DNA from: Thermoplasmata archaeon
Lineage (GTDB): Archaea > Thermoplasmatota > Thermoplasmata > Thermoplasmatales > GCA-001856825
NCBI GenBank assembly: GCA_021792355.1
Contig: JAJYUV010000002.1
Coordinates: 124,581 to 188,580, forward strand
Direction of reading: 5' to 3'
Length of the DNA stretch: 64,000 nt
Numbering within the stretch: the first letter of the stretch is position 1; the number at the start of each line of letters is the position of its first letter. The position numbers and the translations under genes were made by a program. Under the pieces are notes generated by a model. That model made no database searches, was not told where the DNA came from, and saw only the letters and a list, made by a program, of their open reading frames with translations. Positions 50,414-59,294 of this stretch are shown here, piece by piece.

Positions 50414-51067
50414 TCAATAAACGTCCATGGCTATGACTCTGGCCATGGCTCCGCTCCCTCTAAAAATCTTAAGCGGAAGTGCGGCAATCAGGTATTTCTT
50501 CCCCTCCGTAAGCTGATCCAAGCCCGCGAGGTCTTCGATGAAAGCAAACCCCTTTGCCAGGAGTGCTTTGTGAACCCTGAAGTCTGAGTGGCTGTAAGGT
50601 TCTATCCCCAAAGTGTCTATTCCGATGACCTTAGGCTTATGTTCAACCAGGAAATCGACCGTGTCCAACGACAGTCCTGGAAACTCATACTGGAACTCCT
50701 TGGTAAAGCCCCGTTTCTTATCCCAGCCTGTGTTAATGAGTATGATCTTCCCGTCGTATTCGTTCTTCCACTTCCCCTTCAGTTGCTTGAGGGTGATTTC
50801 GGTCCCTTCGATTTCCGGTCTGATTACGTATCCCTCCCCAACCAACTGATTCAGAGAAAGTTCGTCGACTGTTGCCTTGGTATCTATAAAATGGTACGGT
50901 GCATCCACGTGTGTTCCAGTGTGTGTTGCCGAAGAAAAAGATTCAATCGAATAACCGTCTCTGGAGGCGATGCCTATGGGCGCGATGTTCAATAGAGGAC
51001 TCGTTGGCCAAATTGGCATATAAGTTTTCAGGGTCACACTCAGGTCGTAAATACCTCTGATTTCCAT
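50414..51067 (-). CDS. Cyclase-family metal hydrolase (kynurenine formamidase-like), cassette copy 2
   Basis: 217 residues, same length as copy 1 and about three-quarters identical by eye. Metal motif HTGTHVDAPYHF and DTLGIEPYSHSDFRVHKALL are intact, so both copies look active. Differences cluster in the region after the metal motif (FIDTKATVDEL versus MLENGSTVDEL), which may alter substrate choice. TTTAAT box is centred about 27 bp before ATG 51067, making it leaderless. Followed by its permease. Confidence 0.88.
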   Translation of the reverse strand: MEIRGIYDLSVTLKTYMPIWPTSPLLNIAPIGIASRDGYSIESFSSATHTGTHVDAPYHFIDTKATVDELSLNQLVGEGYVIRPEIEGTEITLKQLKGKWKNEYDGKIILINTGWDKKRGFTKEFQYEFPGLSLDTVDFLVEHKPKVIGIDTLGIEPYSHSDFRVHKALLAKGFAFIEDLAGLDQLTEGKKYLIAALPLKIFRGSGAMARVIAMDVY

Positions 51068-51305
51068 CGGAATAAATAAAATTTGAGTGTATTAAACCTA
51101 TCGGTAAAACAAAACATTTTAAGGTAGACCTTAACCTCTAAAAGATTCTCTTACTGTCGACAGCGACCTTCAACCTTGACATCTGCAAAATTTATTTAGC
51201 TTATCATCAGGCTAGATATCCCATTGTAACGTTCATTGTCTACCTTATTGCTGCCAAGATGCTTACTCTCGTTTCGAATCTTTCACGTAAGGATTCGTCC
51301 ATCAA

Positions 51306-52271
51306 TCACAATTTTTGGCTCTTCATAATAGTGACAAGGTCAGTCAGAGCGGCCTGAGCAGTCTGAATCTTTCCTGCACCAGGGCCCATCGAGTAAATCT
51401 TTCCCATCGTATCTGTGTCCAGCTCAATGGCATTCATTACGCCACTTACTCCGGACAGGACGTCTTCCCGCGAGAGTTTTATAGGTCTGACATAAGCTGT
51501 GGAGCGATCGGCATAGGCCACCAGTTTTGTCTTGTCACGCGCCTGTTCGGGCGTAACGTTCCTGATTCCCTCAATCTTAAGATCGCCAAATTCATGACGC
51601 CATCCTAATATGTGTGATACAATCGTTATCTTAGATGCGCTATCAAATCCATCAACATCGTTCGTGGGATCCGCCTCTGCGTACCCAAGCTCCTGCGCTT
51701 CCTTCAAGGCGGTTGAGAAGTTCTTCCCCTGTTCCATAGACGTGAGTATGTAGTTTGTTGTGCCATTCATGATTCCTCTCACGCTCTTCACCTCTGCGCC
51801 CGGGAGCAGTTCAAGCAAATTGAACGACGGAGTTCCAGCCATGACCGTCCCCTTCATCAGAAATTTCACTCCCCTTTTCTGCGCAAGGCTCGTTAGTTCT
51901 TTGTACATCAGCGCAGGAGGTCCCTTATTTGTCGTTATCACGTGTTTTCCCATGTCGAGAGCAGTCTTTATGTGCGTATAAGCTGGCTCTGCAGTCTTAA
52001 GATTGAGCCAGGTGAATTCACACACGATGTCGGCATCTGATTCCTTGATTGTTGAAATGACATCCTTTTGCTCAAATGTTTTTCCCTTTGCTAATTCTCC
52101 GACCAAATCTTTTGTGGGATTGGTGATGTGCCCAAATTTCATATCTACAATCTCGCTGATGGAAAAGTTGTTCAATCCAAGCATTTCCTTCTTCTTAGTA
52201 AATAGATCGAAAAACCCCTGACCAACGGTTCCGAACCCCAGTATCAGGATCTTAGATTTCTTAGAAGTCAT
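51306..52271 (-). CDS. hom: Homoserine dehydrogenase
   Basis: Reduces aspartate semialdehyde to homoserine in Thr/Met synthesis. 321 residues from ATG 52271. The frame is open to 52367 but the extra 32 residues look like untranslated sequence. Rossmann motif ILILGFGTVGQGFFDLF, TTNKGPPALMYKEL, VMAGTPSFNLL, IMNGTTNYILTSM and QELGYAEADPTNDVDGFDSA with the catalytic Asp/Lys region are all typical. No aspartokinase or C-terminal ACT domain is present, as in short archaeal forms. No adjacent pathway gene. Confidence 0.92.
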   Translation of the reverse strand: MTSKKSKILILGFGTVGQGFFDLFTKKKEMLGLNNFSISEIVDMKFGHITNPTKDLVGELAKGKTFEQKDVISTIKESDADIVCEFTWLNLKTAEPAYTHIKTALDMGKHVITTNKGPPALMYKELTSLAQKRGVKFLMKGTVMAGTPSFNLLELLPGAEVKSVRGIMNGTTNYILTSMEQGKNFSTALKEAQELGYAEADPTNDVDGFDSASKITIVSHILGWRHEFGDLKIEGIRNVTPEQARDKTKLVAYADRSTAYVRPIKLSREDVLSGVSGVMNAIELDTDTMGKIYSMGPGAGKIQTAQAALTDLVTIMKSQKL

Positions 52272-52401
52272 GCCAAACGATTGATTGCAATTAGTTAAGG
52301 ATTCTGGTGAGGACAAGAAAGGATTGCTAAACATAGGAGTGACTCCTCCTCTATTAGGAGAATTCAAGAAATTACGGACATTTAGTTGTTATCTGACCCC
52401 T

Positions 52402-53283
52402 CTACCCAAATTTTTTTAACCAGAATCTCGCAATTTCTTCTCTCGTCGCAATCCATACTCTTTCCTTGTTCTTGATGTGCTTGAGAAATCCTTCAAGAGC
52501 CGGTAGCCTCCCTGCCCTTCCCGTCACCCTGACATGGAATGCTGCTGACATCATTTTTGAGTTCTTGATGGATTCACGGTAAAGTGTGTCAAACGAATCC
52601 TTCAAATACGAAAGGAAATCAGAACTGTTAGAGAACCTGTTCATGGGATTTTGAAAGTGGAAATCGTTAGAGTCTGGTGCATATGGAACTATCAAAATTC
52701 CCGTTTCCTTATCAAAGTAAGGTATGTCATCAGCATACGAATCTGAATCGTAAATGAAATTTTTGAACTCTTTCAAGAGTCTCAAAGTATTGGCACTTGG
52801 TTCCCTCGCGTAAAAACCTACCGGGTTCTTTCCTGTTATCTCCCTTATAAGATCAACTGATTTCTTTATCTCTTCTCTCTCTTTTTCTAACGTCATTCTG
52901 TAGAGTTCTGTCCAGGAAAATCCGTGGTCGCATATCTCGTGCCCACCTTTGATTATTGCGGTCGCCGCCTCCCTGTTGACGTCCAAGGATCTTGCGGTCG
53001 CGAAGAAAGTAGCCTTAGCGTCGTACTTTTCAAGTAGGTTAAGTATCCTCCATATGCCGACCCTCTGTCCGTACTCATAGACTGATTCCATTCCCACATC
53101 CCTGACCTTGATGTCCACCGACCCAAATTCACCGATTGTCTCAACGGTGTCGTCAGTAACAACCGAATGTTCGCTTCCTTCCTCATAGTTGAAAACGAGA
53201 GACAGAGCAAGCGTTTTTCCCCCGGGCCATTTGAACTTTGGGGGGAATTGTCCGTATCCGATAAAGTCTCTTGAGTAACCCAT
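52402..53283 (-). CDS. Polysaccharide deacetylase-family protein, PuuE (allantoinase)-like
   Basis: 293 residues. RDFIGYGQFPPKFKWPGGK at the N-terminus, SLVFNYEEGSEHSV, GMESVYEYGQRVGIWRIL, ATFFATARSL, HEICDHGFSW and FYAREPSANTLRLLKEF match the PuuE branch of carbohydrate esterase family 4 proteins, which open the allantoin ring or similar cyclic amides without the usual metal-binding His-His motif of chitin deacetylases. No other purine-degradation gene is nearby, so the substrate may be another cyclic amide or ureide. Confidence 0.82.
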   Translation of the reverse strand: MGYSRDFIGYGQFPPKFKWPGGKTLALSLVFNYEEGSEHSVVTDDTVETIGEFGSVDIKVRDVGMESVYEYGQRVGIWRILNLLEKYDAKATFFATARSLDVNREAATAIIKGGHEICDHGFSWTELYRMTLEKEREEIKKSVDLIREITGKNPVGFYAREPSANTLRLLKEFKNFIYDSDSYADDIPYFDKETGILIVPYAPDSNDFHFQNPMNRFSNSSDFLSYLKDSFDTLYRESIKNSKMMSAAFHVRVTGRAGRLPALEGFLKHIKNKERVWIATREEIARFWLKKFG

Positions 53284-53392
53284 TCAGCATATGATTAGCT
53301 GCTCAGAGAAAAAAGTAACTGTGTCCATTTGTTGGTGCTACAAAAGATCGATTTGACAGGTCTAAAAATAGACCGAAAGACAACGACCCGGT

Positions 53393-54763
53393 TCACAGTC
53401 TCTTTAGGTCCTGAATGACCTTGGAAATGGATTCTTGTGCATCGCCGTAGAGCATCTTTGTCTTTTCCATATAGAAAAGATCGTTCTCAATTCCTGCAAA
53501 GCCCTTTCCTGCTCCCCTCTTCAAGACCACTACGTTTTTCGACTTGTCAACATCCAGTATCGGCATGCCATAGATGGGTGTTCCCTCTATTCTGGCAGCA
53601 GGGTTTACTACATCGTTTGCCCCGATGACCAGGGAAATGTCGACATCCTGGAATGCTCTGTTAGCCTCGTCCATGTCCTCTAGAAGATCGTAAGAAACTC
53701 CCGCTTCAGCCAGTAAGACGTTCATGTGCCCTGGCATTCTTCCTGCCACAGGATGGATTGCAAAGAAGACCTTTATTCCTCTGGAAATGAGCAGGTCTGT
53801 AAGGTCCCTGACTTTGAACTGGGCCTGTGCAGATGCCATTCCGAATCCAGGGACTATGGCAACTGTCGACGCATATGCAAGCATTACCGCAACATCCTCG
53901 CTGCTGATAGGCTTAAGGTTTCCGGAAATGGTTCGTTTCTCTTCCTGTGTCTTTCCAAATCCTCCAGCCAGTATTGCCCCAACTGACCTGTTCATTGCTC
54001 TCGCCATCGCTAATGTAAGAATTGTACCTGCGGCACCTACCAGTATTCCGGCTACCACCATAGCATAGTTAGAGATCGCAAATCCTTCCAACCCAACTGC
54101 TATTCCCGTCATGGCATTGTACAGTGATATGAGCACTGGCATGTCTGCTCCTCCAATAGGGAGGCCCATCAAGAAACCATAACCTATTGTTAGGACAAAG
54201 AACGGAATCAATGCATTTCTGTAGGGTATCAGCAGGCCGAAGTGAGTCAGGAATACCACTCCAAAAAACACACCTACTGCGGCCACCACTAGGTTTATCA
54301 GCTGCTGTAGAGTGAAAGTGATTGGTTTCTGTCTCATCCATCCCTGAAGCTTAAGGAATGCTATGATACTCCCCGCAATTGAAACATTACCTATCAAAGC
54401 TCCTACAAGCGCAATTGTGATATTGAATGAGGAGGCGCTGCCTCTTATCAGTTCAATTGCGGCTATGGCAGATGCGGCTCCCGCACCCATCCCATTGTAT
54501 ATTGCCACCATCTGCGGCATGTTTACAATTGCGACCCTTCTTGCAGCGACGTAACCAATGACAGCCCCTATCAATATTGCAGGGAATATAAGGACTAGAT
54601 TCGATATTCCCGGGAGGAAAAATGTCGCTCCTATGGAAAAGGCCATTGCAATGCCCGCCCAGAGTATTCCGCTCCTGGCGGTTGCGGGATTACCCATTCT
54701 TATCAGACCGATTACAAATGCCACTATGGTGAGGACGTAGATCGGGTCAGTGATGTCTATCAT
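53393..54763 (-). CDS. pntB: Proton-translocating NAD(P) transhydrogenase, beta subunit
   Basis: 456 residues. About nine hydrophobic helices in the first 260 residues (VAARRVAIVNMPQMVAIYNG, GLPIGGADMPVLISLYNAM), then the NADP-binding domain III: VAIVPGFGMASAQAQF, FAIHPVAGRMPGHMNVLLAEA, DVSLVIGANDVVNPAAR-type segment (VIGANDVVNPAAR) and VVVLKRGAGKGFAGIENDLF. All domain III motifs are intact. It overlaps the small membrane subunit by 4 bp. Confidence 0.95.
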   Translation of the reverse strand: MIDITDPIYVLTIVAFVIGLIRMGNPATARSGILWAGIAMAFSIGATFFLPGISNLVLIFPAILIGAVIGYVAARRVAIVNMPQMVAIYNGMGAGAASAIAAIELIRGSASSFNITIALVGALIGNVSIAGSIIAFLKLQGWMRQKPITFTLQQLINLVVAAVGVFFGVVFLTHFGLLIPYRNALIPFFVLTIGYGFLMGLPIGGADMPVLISLYNAMTGIAVGLEGFAISNYAMVVAGILVGAAGTILTLAMARAMNRSVGAILAGGFGKTQEEKRTISGNLKPISSEDVAVMLAYASTVAIVPGFGMASAQAQFKVRDLTDLLISRGIKVFFAIHPVAGRMPGHMNVLLAEAGVSYDLLEDMDEANRAFQDVDISLVIGANDVVNPAARIEGTPIYGMPILDVDKSKNVVVLKRGAGKGFAGIENDLFYMEKTKMLYGDAQESISKVIQDLKRL

Positions 54764-55053
54764 TTTTCACCGCCCCTCTTCTTGAACATTGCAAGCATCC
54801 TTTCGGTTACAACATATCCTCCAACAACATTTAGGGTAGCCATCACCACTCCAATAAATCCGATGACTCTCTCGATGTCGTTTGTCGCGTACCCGAGCGC
54901 CAGGATTGCCCCTACCAGAACTATTCCGTGTACAAAATTCGACCCAGACATCAGGGGAGTGTGAAGTATCACTGGGACGTGACTTATAACTTCGTACCCT
55001 ACAAACACCGCAAGCAGAACTATGTACAACCAGGCCCAGTCAGTTATGATCAC
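54760..55053 (-). CDS. pntAB: NAD(P) transhydrogenase, small membrane subunit (alpha-2)
   Basis: 97 residues with three hydrophobic helices and a positively charged tail (MFKKRGGEK). It corresponds to the membrane part of PntA, which is fused to the NAD domain in E. coli but separate in Rhodospirillum-type enzymes. SNFVHGIVLVGAIL and VMATLNVVGGYVVTERML are characteristic. Overlaps both neighbours by 4 bp, so the three genes are one unit. Confidence 0.92.
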   Translation of the reverse strand: MIITDWAWLYIVLLAVFVGYEVISHVPVILHTPLMSGSNFVHGIVLVGAILALGYATNDIERVIGFIGVVMATLNVVGGYVVTERMLAMFKKRGGEK

Positions 55054-56195
55054 TTCTTCTCACCATCTGCCTTTGTCGGGGGAGGAAAAGTCACTTTGCC
55101 GTCAGAACATATCATGCATGCTAATAGAAGGTCGTCCTTCTCTGGTTCTACAATATTGCAATCCTTGTCAATGAGAATTGATAGGAAAGACGATACATTT
55201 CTTGAATACATTTGACTGGCATTTGTTGGTGCCTCTGATTGCGGATTGATGGAGCCTATGATCTTGACGCCATTGTGGTCTATTATTTTCCCAGCCTGAG
55301 TGAGTTCACAATTTCCTCCTGACTCCGCCATGATATCAACTATAACACTCCCTGGCTTCATCCTGGAAATAGTGCCAGAGTTCACTACCAAGGGCGCCTT
55401 TTTCCCAGGAACTCCAGCCGCAGTTATCAAGAGATCGGCAGAGACTATTGCAGCCTCAAGCATTTCCTTCTCCTTCTTCCTTTCTTCTTCCGTCAGTTCC
55501 CTAGCATATCCGCCAGCCCCTACAGCATTGAATCCCACCTCGAGAAACTTTGCTCCGAGACTCCTGACATCGTCCCCGGCCGCTCTCCTGACGTCATATG
55601 CCACCACAGATGCACCCAGCCTCTTTGCCGTAGCAATGGCCATCAGGCCGGCTACGCCCGCACCTATAACTAGAACATTGGCCGGTTTGACCGTTCCGGC
55701 TGCGGTCGTCAGCATAGGCATTAGCCTAGGAGAATGGTACGCGCCAATTATTGCTGCACGATACCCAGCCACCGCTGATTGCGATGAGAGGACGTCCATT
55801 GACTGCGCACGAGTCGTTCTTGGAAGTAACTCCAGGGAATATACTCTGAGTCTCCTATTGGCTAAGTCCCGTTCAAGAGAATGATACCTGAGGGGGTAGA
55901 TTTGACCTACCAGGGTGGAGTTTGGTTTGAAGTAAGGAAGATCATCTTCATTCGGTCTACCAAGCATCAGTATCAAATCTGAACCAGAGATGACTCCTGA
56001 GCGGCCATCGATTATTTTGCATCCCGCTGATGAGTATTCAGAATCTGGGAATCCCGCCTTGACACCTGCTCTAGACTGAACCAAAACCTCTATTTTCCTA
56101 TAGACAAGTTTCTTTGCATCCTCCGGCACCAACGCGACTCTGTTCTCGCCTTCCGACGTCTCGTCCAGAACTCCAATGGTTATCTGCAAATTCAC
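55050..56195 (-). CDS. pntAA: NAD(P) transhydrogenase, NAD-binding alpha-1 subunit
   Basis: 381 residues from GTG 56195 with GGTAGGTG just upstream as ribosome-binding site. Alanine dehydrogenase/PNT fold: GENRVALVPEDAKKLV, MDVLSSQSAVAGYRAAI, VLVIGAGVAGLMAIATAKRLGA with VVAYDVRRAA, and GSVIVDIMAESGGNCELT. First gene of the pnt operon, so it sets expression of all three. Divergent from the MBL-fold gene. Confidence 0.95.
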   Translation of the reverse strand: MNLQITIGVLDETSEGENRVALVPEDAKKLVYRKIEVLVQSRAGVKAGFPDSEYSSAGCKIIDGRSGVISGSDLILMLGRPNEDDLPYFKPNSTLVGQIYPLRYHSLERDLANRRLRVYSLELLPRTTRAQSMDVLSSQSAVAGYRAAIIGAYHSPRLMPMLTTAAGTVKPANVLVIGAGVAGLMAIATAKRLGASVVAYDVRRAAGDDVRSLGAKFLEVGFNAVGAGGYARELTEEERKKEKEMLEAAIVSADLLITAAGVPGKKAPLVVNSGTISRMKPGSVIVDIMAESGGNCELTQAGKIIDHNGVKIIGSINPQSEAPTNASQMYSRNVSSFLSILIDKDCNIVEPEKDDLLLACMICSDGKVTFPPPTKADGEKK

Positions 56196-56312
56196 CTACC
56201 TTTCCTCGGATAAATGATCTTCATTAATAACTATCGTCTCATTTCTGGGTACATTTCAATGCTGGTCTTTCTAAAAACACAACGGTTTAATCTTTGGTTA
56301 GACTTTGTTGAT

Positions 56313-56921
56313 GTGAAGCTAACTGAAAACATTCAGATGATTGATGGGACCATGGCAAACTGCTACACTGTTACCTTGGATGGCAAGGTTATACTCATAG
56401 ACTCAGGTATGAAGAGTTCCTCCAAGAAGATAATCAATCACTTTGAATCTCAGAAGATCAAGCCAGATATTGTGCTCATCACGCACTGCCACGTTGACCA
56501 TATTGGTGGCCTGTCGGATATATCTTCAGAATTTCACCCAGAGATATTTGTTCCAGACAAGGAAGTTGAGATAGCAAGAGGAAATGAGAAGATGCCGACT
56601 CGAGGCGGTGTTATATCTGCAATGGCAGGTCTGATGAAGGCAAGACCAGTGAGCGAAGTGAGTCCTCTGAGCAAGCTTAAGTTACCTGGAATGACTGCAA
56701 TGGATACAAACGGGCATACGCCAGGGAGTACTTCATTTAGCTTCGGATCACTTGGAGCCATTTTTGTTGGTGATGCAGTATCAGAAAACGAGGGAAGATA
56801 CGAATTCAACAAGTCATTTACTCTTGACCCCAAAAATGCTGAAATCTCTATAAAGAGAATACTTGAATTGCACGGGACTATGGCTTATCCTGGTCACGGA
56901 AAACCCTTCAAGATTCCATAA
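56313..56921 (+). CDS. Metallo-beta-lactamase-fold hydrolase
   Basis: 202 residues from GTG 56313. The frame is open back to ATG 56214, but a GGTTTAATC box lies about 25 bp before GTG 56313 and the segment before it is not typical of the family, so a leaderless start is inferred. VILIDSGMKSS, the metal motif THCHVDHIGG, TNGHTPGSTSFSF, VGDAVS and the late YPGHGKPF supply all the usual zinc ligands. Glyoxalase II-like or lactonase activity is possible; substrate unknown. Confidence 0.85.
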   Translation: MKLTENIQMIDGTMANCYTVTLDGKVILIDSGMKSSSKKIINHFESQKIKPDIVLITHCHVDHIGGLSDISSEFHPEIFVPDKEVEIARGNEKMPTRGGVISAMAGLMKARPVSEVSPLSKLKLPGMTAMDTNGHTPGSTSFSFGSLGAIFVGDAVSENEGRYEFNKSFTLDPKNAEISIKRILELHGTMAYPGHGKPFKIP

Positions 56922-56944
56922 CTGTTTTGCAAGCTAGTTTGCAG

Positions 56945-57850
56945 CTAATTCGATTCCTGAAGTAAATCTCTAAGTGTTTCCTGAATGCTCGGATACTTGA
57001 AGGTGTACCCGGCATCTAGAAGTTTCTTCGGCACGACCTTTTGACCGCTAAACACAGAGTACTTGCTTCCCTCTCCAAGCACAATATTTGCGATCGAAGG
57101 ACCCATTCTAATTCTAATCTTCCTTCCCTTCTCGCCGGCTATAAGGTTCATCAGTCCTTCCATCTTCAGAGGATTCGGAGATACTACGTTGTACGACCCT
57201 TCAAAACCGATCTGTGTCATGAAAACGATTGAAGAAACCGCATCGTCGATGTGGACCCAGGATTTCCAACCTGCTTTTCCCTTGAGATTGAAAGATACGC
57301 CAGTTTCAACACCCCGCAGAAGTTGTGGAAATGCACCACCATCCTTTCCCAAGATAACTCCAAAACGCGGGATTAAAAGCTTGACTCTGTCACTAACTTT
57401 TCTAGCTTCTTCTTCCCACCTGACGCAGAGGTTCGCCAAATAATCGTTTCCAGGTTTTGAATCTTCGTCGACCGCTTGGTCCTCGACGTCTCCATAGTAA
57501 CCTATTGCTGATGCGTTTACGAAGTACTTAGGTTGAGTGTTTGCCGAATTGATTGCATTCACCAGCAAAGCTGTGCTTTTGACCCTGGAATCTATGATCT
57601 CTCTCTTGTAGGGTTCGGACCATTTCTTTTCTATTCCTGCTCCCGACAGATTAACTATCAGGTCGTAACCCTCTATTTCCTTAGTCAAAAGATCAACGTT
57701 ACCTGTCGGGTCCCACGTGATCTGCTTGTAGGGAATAGCAGAGTCAGTTTTTCTGGTCAGTACCGTGACATTTCCTCCACTCTCCTTGATCTTCTTCGAA
57801 AGATGCCTTCCTATGAAACCTGAGCCTCCAGCTATAAGCGCATTAACCAT
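56945..57850 (-). CDS. NAD-dependent epimerase-like SDR (TIGR01777 type)
   Basis: 301 residues from ATG 57850; the frame runs to 57889 but NALIAGGSGFIGRHLSKKI marks the natural N-terminus. DLIVNLSGAGIEKKWSEPYKREI, KYFVNASAIGYYGDVED and KLLIPRFGVILGKDGGAFPQL are typical of this family (YfcH-like). The family is of unknown biochemical role, sometimes linked to cell division. KKLLDAGYTFKYPSIQETL is the family C-terminus. Confidence 0.88.
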   Translation of the reverse strand: MVNALIAGGSGFIGRHLSKKIKESGGNVTVLTRKTDSAIPYKQITWDPTGNVDLLTKEIEGYDLIVNLSGAGIEKKWSEPYKREIIDSRVKSTALLVNAINSANTQPKYFVNASAIGYYGDVEDQAVDEDSKPGNDYLANLCVRWEEEARKVSDRVKLLIPRFGVILGKDGGAFPQLLRGVETGVSFNLKGKAGWKSWVHIDDAVSSIVFMTQIGFEGSYNVVSPNPLKMEGLMNLIAGEKGRKIRIRMGPSIANIVLGEGSKYSVFSGQKVVPKKLLDAGYTFKYPSIQETLRDLLQESN

Positions 57851-57909
57851 GTAAACCTCATCCTTATCGCTAATTCTATGATGTGCCACACATAATCTAA
57901 AGTTAAACC

Positions 57910-58206
57910 TTACGGCGAAGAAGTGACGGAGAATTTAGTGGGTACTGTTCCAGATGGAAGAGGAGGATCTACTATCATCCTAAACGGTATACCATTTTTC
58001 TGGCAAAAGGCATCAATCTCATAGACCTGGACTTCGACTATCTTGTCACCGATCTTCTTTGTGGTAGCAAATGTGTTGTAGAATATGGAGGAGGTATCCT
58101 CTAAAGCATCCCTCTTCTCGTCGTATTCTACCCTTACCTTGTAACTGTGATTTAGGTCGCAAATTGGGCACTTTAGCATTGAGACGTTAATCTCTAGATC
58201 TGGCAT
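57910..58206 (-). CDS. Hypothetical 98-residue protein with one Cys pair
   Basis: Unrecognised. MLKCPICDLNHSYKVRVEYD carries a CxxC pair that may bind metal with other ligands, then an alpha/beta part (KIVEVQVYEIDAFCQKNGI) and a Pro/Ser/Thr-rich tail (DPPLPSGTVPTKF). A GTAAATATC box is about 23 bp before ATG 58206, fitting a leaderless start, which supports expression. Divergent from the UbiA gene. Confidence 0.6.
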   Translation of the reverse strand: MPDLEINVSMLKCPICDLNHSYKVRVEYDEKRDALEDTSSIFYNTFATTKKIGDKIVEVQVYEIDAFCQKNGIPFRMIVDPPLPSGTVPTKFSVTSSP

Positions 58207-58292
58207 GATTCATTATTTAGTCATGATATTTACGAATTTGTCTCTGAAAAAATCAGGACAACCACTGGCCAAGTGGTAAAATTGAAAATTCA

Positions 58293-58307
58293 AGAGTTAT
58301 AAACTCT
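58293..58307. promoter_or_regulatory. TATA box inside a perfect palindrome, UbiA gene promoter
   Basis: AGAGTTATAAACTCT is a perfect 15-bp palindrome with TTATAAA at its centre. It predicts transcription from about 58326, just before GGAGGG (58328-58333). A regulator bound here would compete directly with TBP. Confidence 0.5.
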
Positions 58308-58339
58308 GACATACTTTGGAGATGCCCGGAGGGTAAAAG

Positions 58340-59230
58340 TTGATTGAGAAAGTCTGGATACTGGCGGATATCTCTTCTAGAGGAGGAAAGGTTCCTCCCA
58401 TCTACCTCTATCTAGTCTTCATACTACCAGGTTTTGCTTATTCGATTGCAACTACTGGTAATATCAATTACTTACCTTTCATTCTTATCTCGATTTCGAT
58501 TGTACCTCTGGTCATTGCAACCAACCTGTATGACGACTATTTTGATTTCGTCAAAGGATACGATAGAATAGACTCTCCGAACACGATCTATCGTCGGCAC
58601 CCAATATTCTATTACAAGGTTTCTCAAAGATACCTAATAGGGTGGGCAGTAACGTTCTCCATAATTTATCTTCTCTTGAGCTTCGTGATTTCTCTCCGGT
58701 ACGGACTGGTTCTGAACATAATCTCCATTGTAGGGCTTCTCTTGGGATATGGTTACACCGGACCTCCGTTTGGGTACAAGTATCGAGGACTCGGTGAGAT
58801 CGGAGTTTTCTTTTCGACGATAGCCGCAAGCGAGTTCATATCAGTTGCCTCAATCGGGAGATTCTACCCTAGCTCAATTCTCTATTTTGTACCTTTCGCT
58901 CTCTTAATATCACTGCTGCTTTTCATCGGAAATTACAGGGATCTGGATTCCGATAAAAGATCTGGATTTAGGACCCTGGCAGTCATCCTTGGAAAAGGAA
59001 AATCCAGCAGCGTCCCTATGGTGACCTTTTCGCTATTCTACGTAGCCATTGTAGTACTCTATCTTTTGGGAATATATGGAAAATTTAGTCTGATAGCCCT
59101 TGTGACCTCACCAATTGCCTACTACTTTTCCCTCAGATGGACTAGAAGGGAAAGCATCAGATTTGAAATTTACGCCGGACCATTTCTTTTTGGCATTCTT
59201 ATGTCTCTCATAGTAATCCTGCTCATCTAG
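58340..59230 (+). CDS. UbiA-family prenyltransferase (MenA-like)
   Basis: Membrane enzyme that attaches a polyprenyl chain to a ring or lipid acceptor. 296 residues from TTG 58340; GGAGGG ends 6 bp before it, a strong Shine-Dalgarno sequence that decides this start. About eight or nine hydrophobic helices. First Asp-rich motif NLYDDYFDF (62-70) and second motif GNYRDLDSDKRSGFRTLAVILG are both present. The layout is nearest to MenA (1,4-dihydroxy-2-naphthoate prenyltransferase), which would fit a menaquinone-type pool for the SDH and Nuo enzymes here, though lipid-making UbiA proteins are not excluded. Confidence 0.82.
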   Translation: MIEKVWILADISSRGGKVPPIYLYLVFILPGFAYSIATTGNINYLPFILISISIVPLVIATNLYDDYFDFVKGYDRIDSPNTIYRRHPIFYYKVSQRYLIGWAVTFSIIYLLLSFVISLRYGLVLNIISIVGLLLGYGYTGPPFGYKYRGLGEIGVFFSTIAASEFISVASIGRFYPSSILYFVPFALLISLLLFIGNYRDLDSDKRSGFRTLAVILGKGKSSSVPMVTFSLFYVAIVVLYLLGIYGKFSLIALVTSPIAYYFSLRWTRRESIRFEIYAGPFLFGILMSLIVILLI

Positions 59231-59294
59231 ATCCAAATTTAAAAGCAGAATAAGAAATGGTTAAATCCAGATTGTGCTGTCACTGGTGATACCT

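Noticed and set aside
52272..52367. N-terminal extension of homoserine dehydrogenase
   Set aside because: The extra 32 residues do not resemble the family, and the Rossmann motif begins directly after ATG 52271.
55300..55884. 194-codon plus-strand frame opposite pntAA
   Set aside because: Antisense shadow of a well-conserved transhydrogenase gene; low-complexity Ser/Ala/Thr composition.
58322..58336. Tiny upstream frame ATG CCC GGA GGG TAA before the UbiA start
   Set aside because: The predicted transcription start (about 58326) lies inside it, so it is probably not in the transcript; the GGAGGG is better explained as the ribosome-binding site for TTG 58340.
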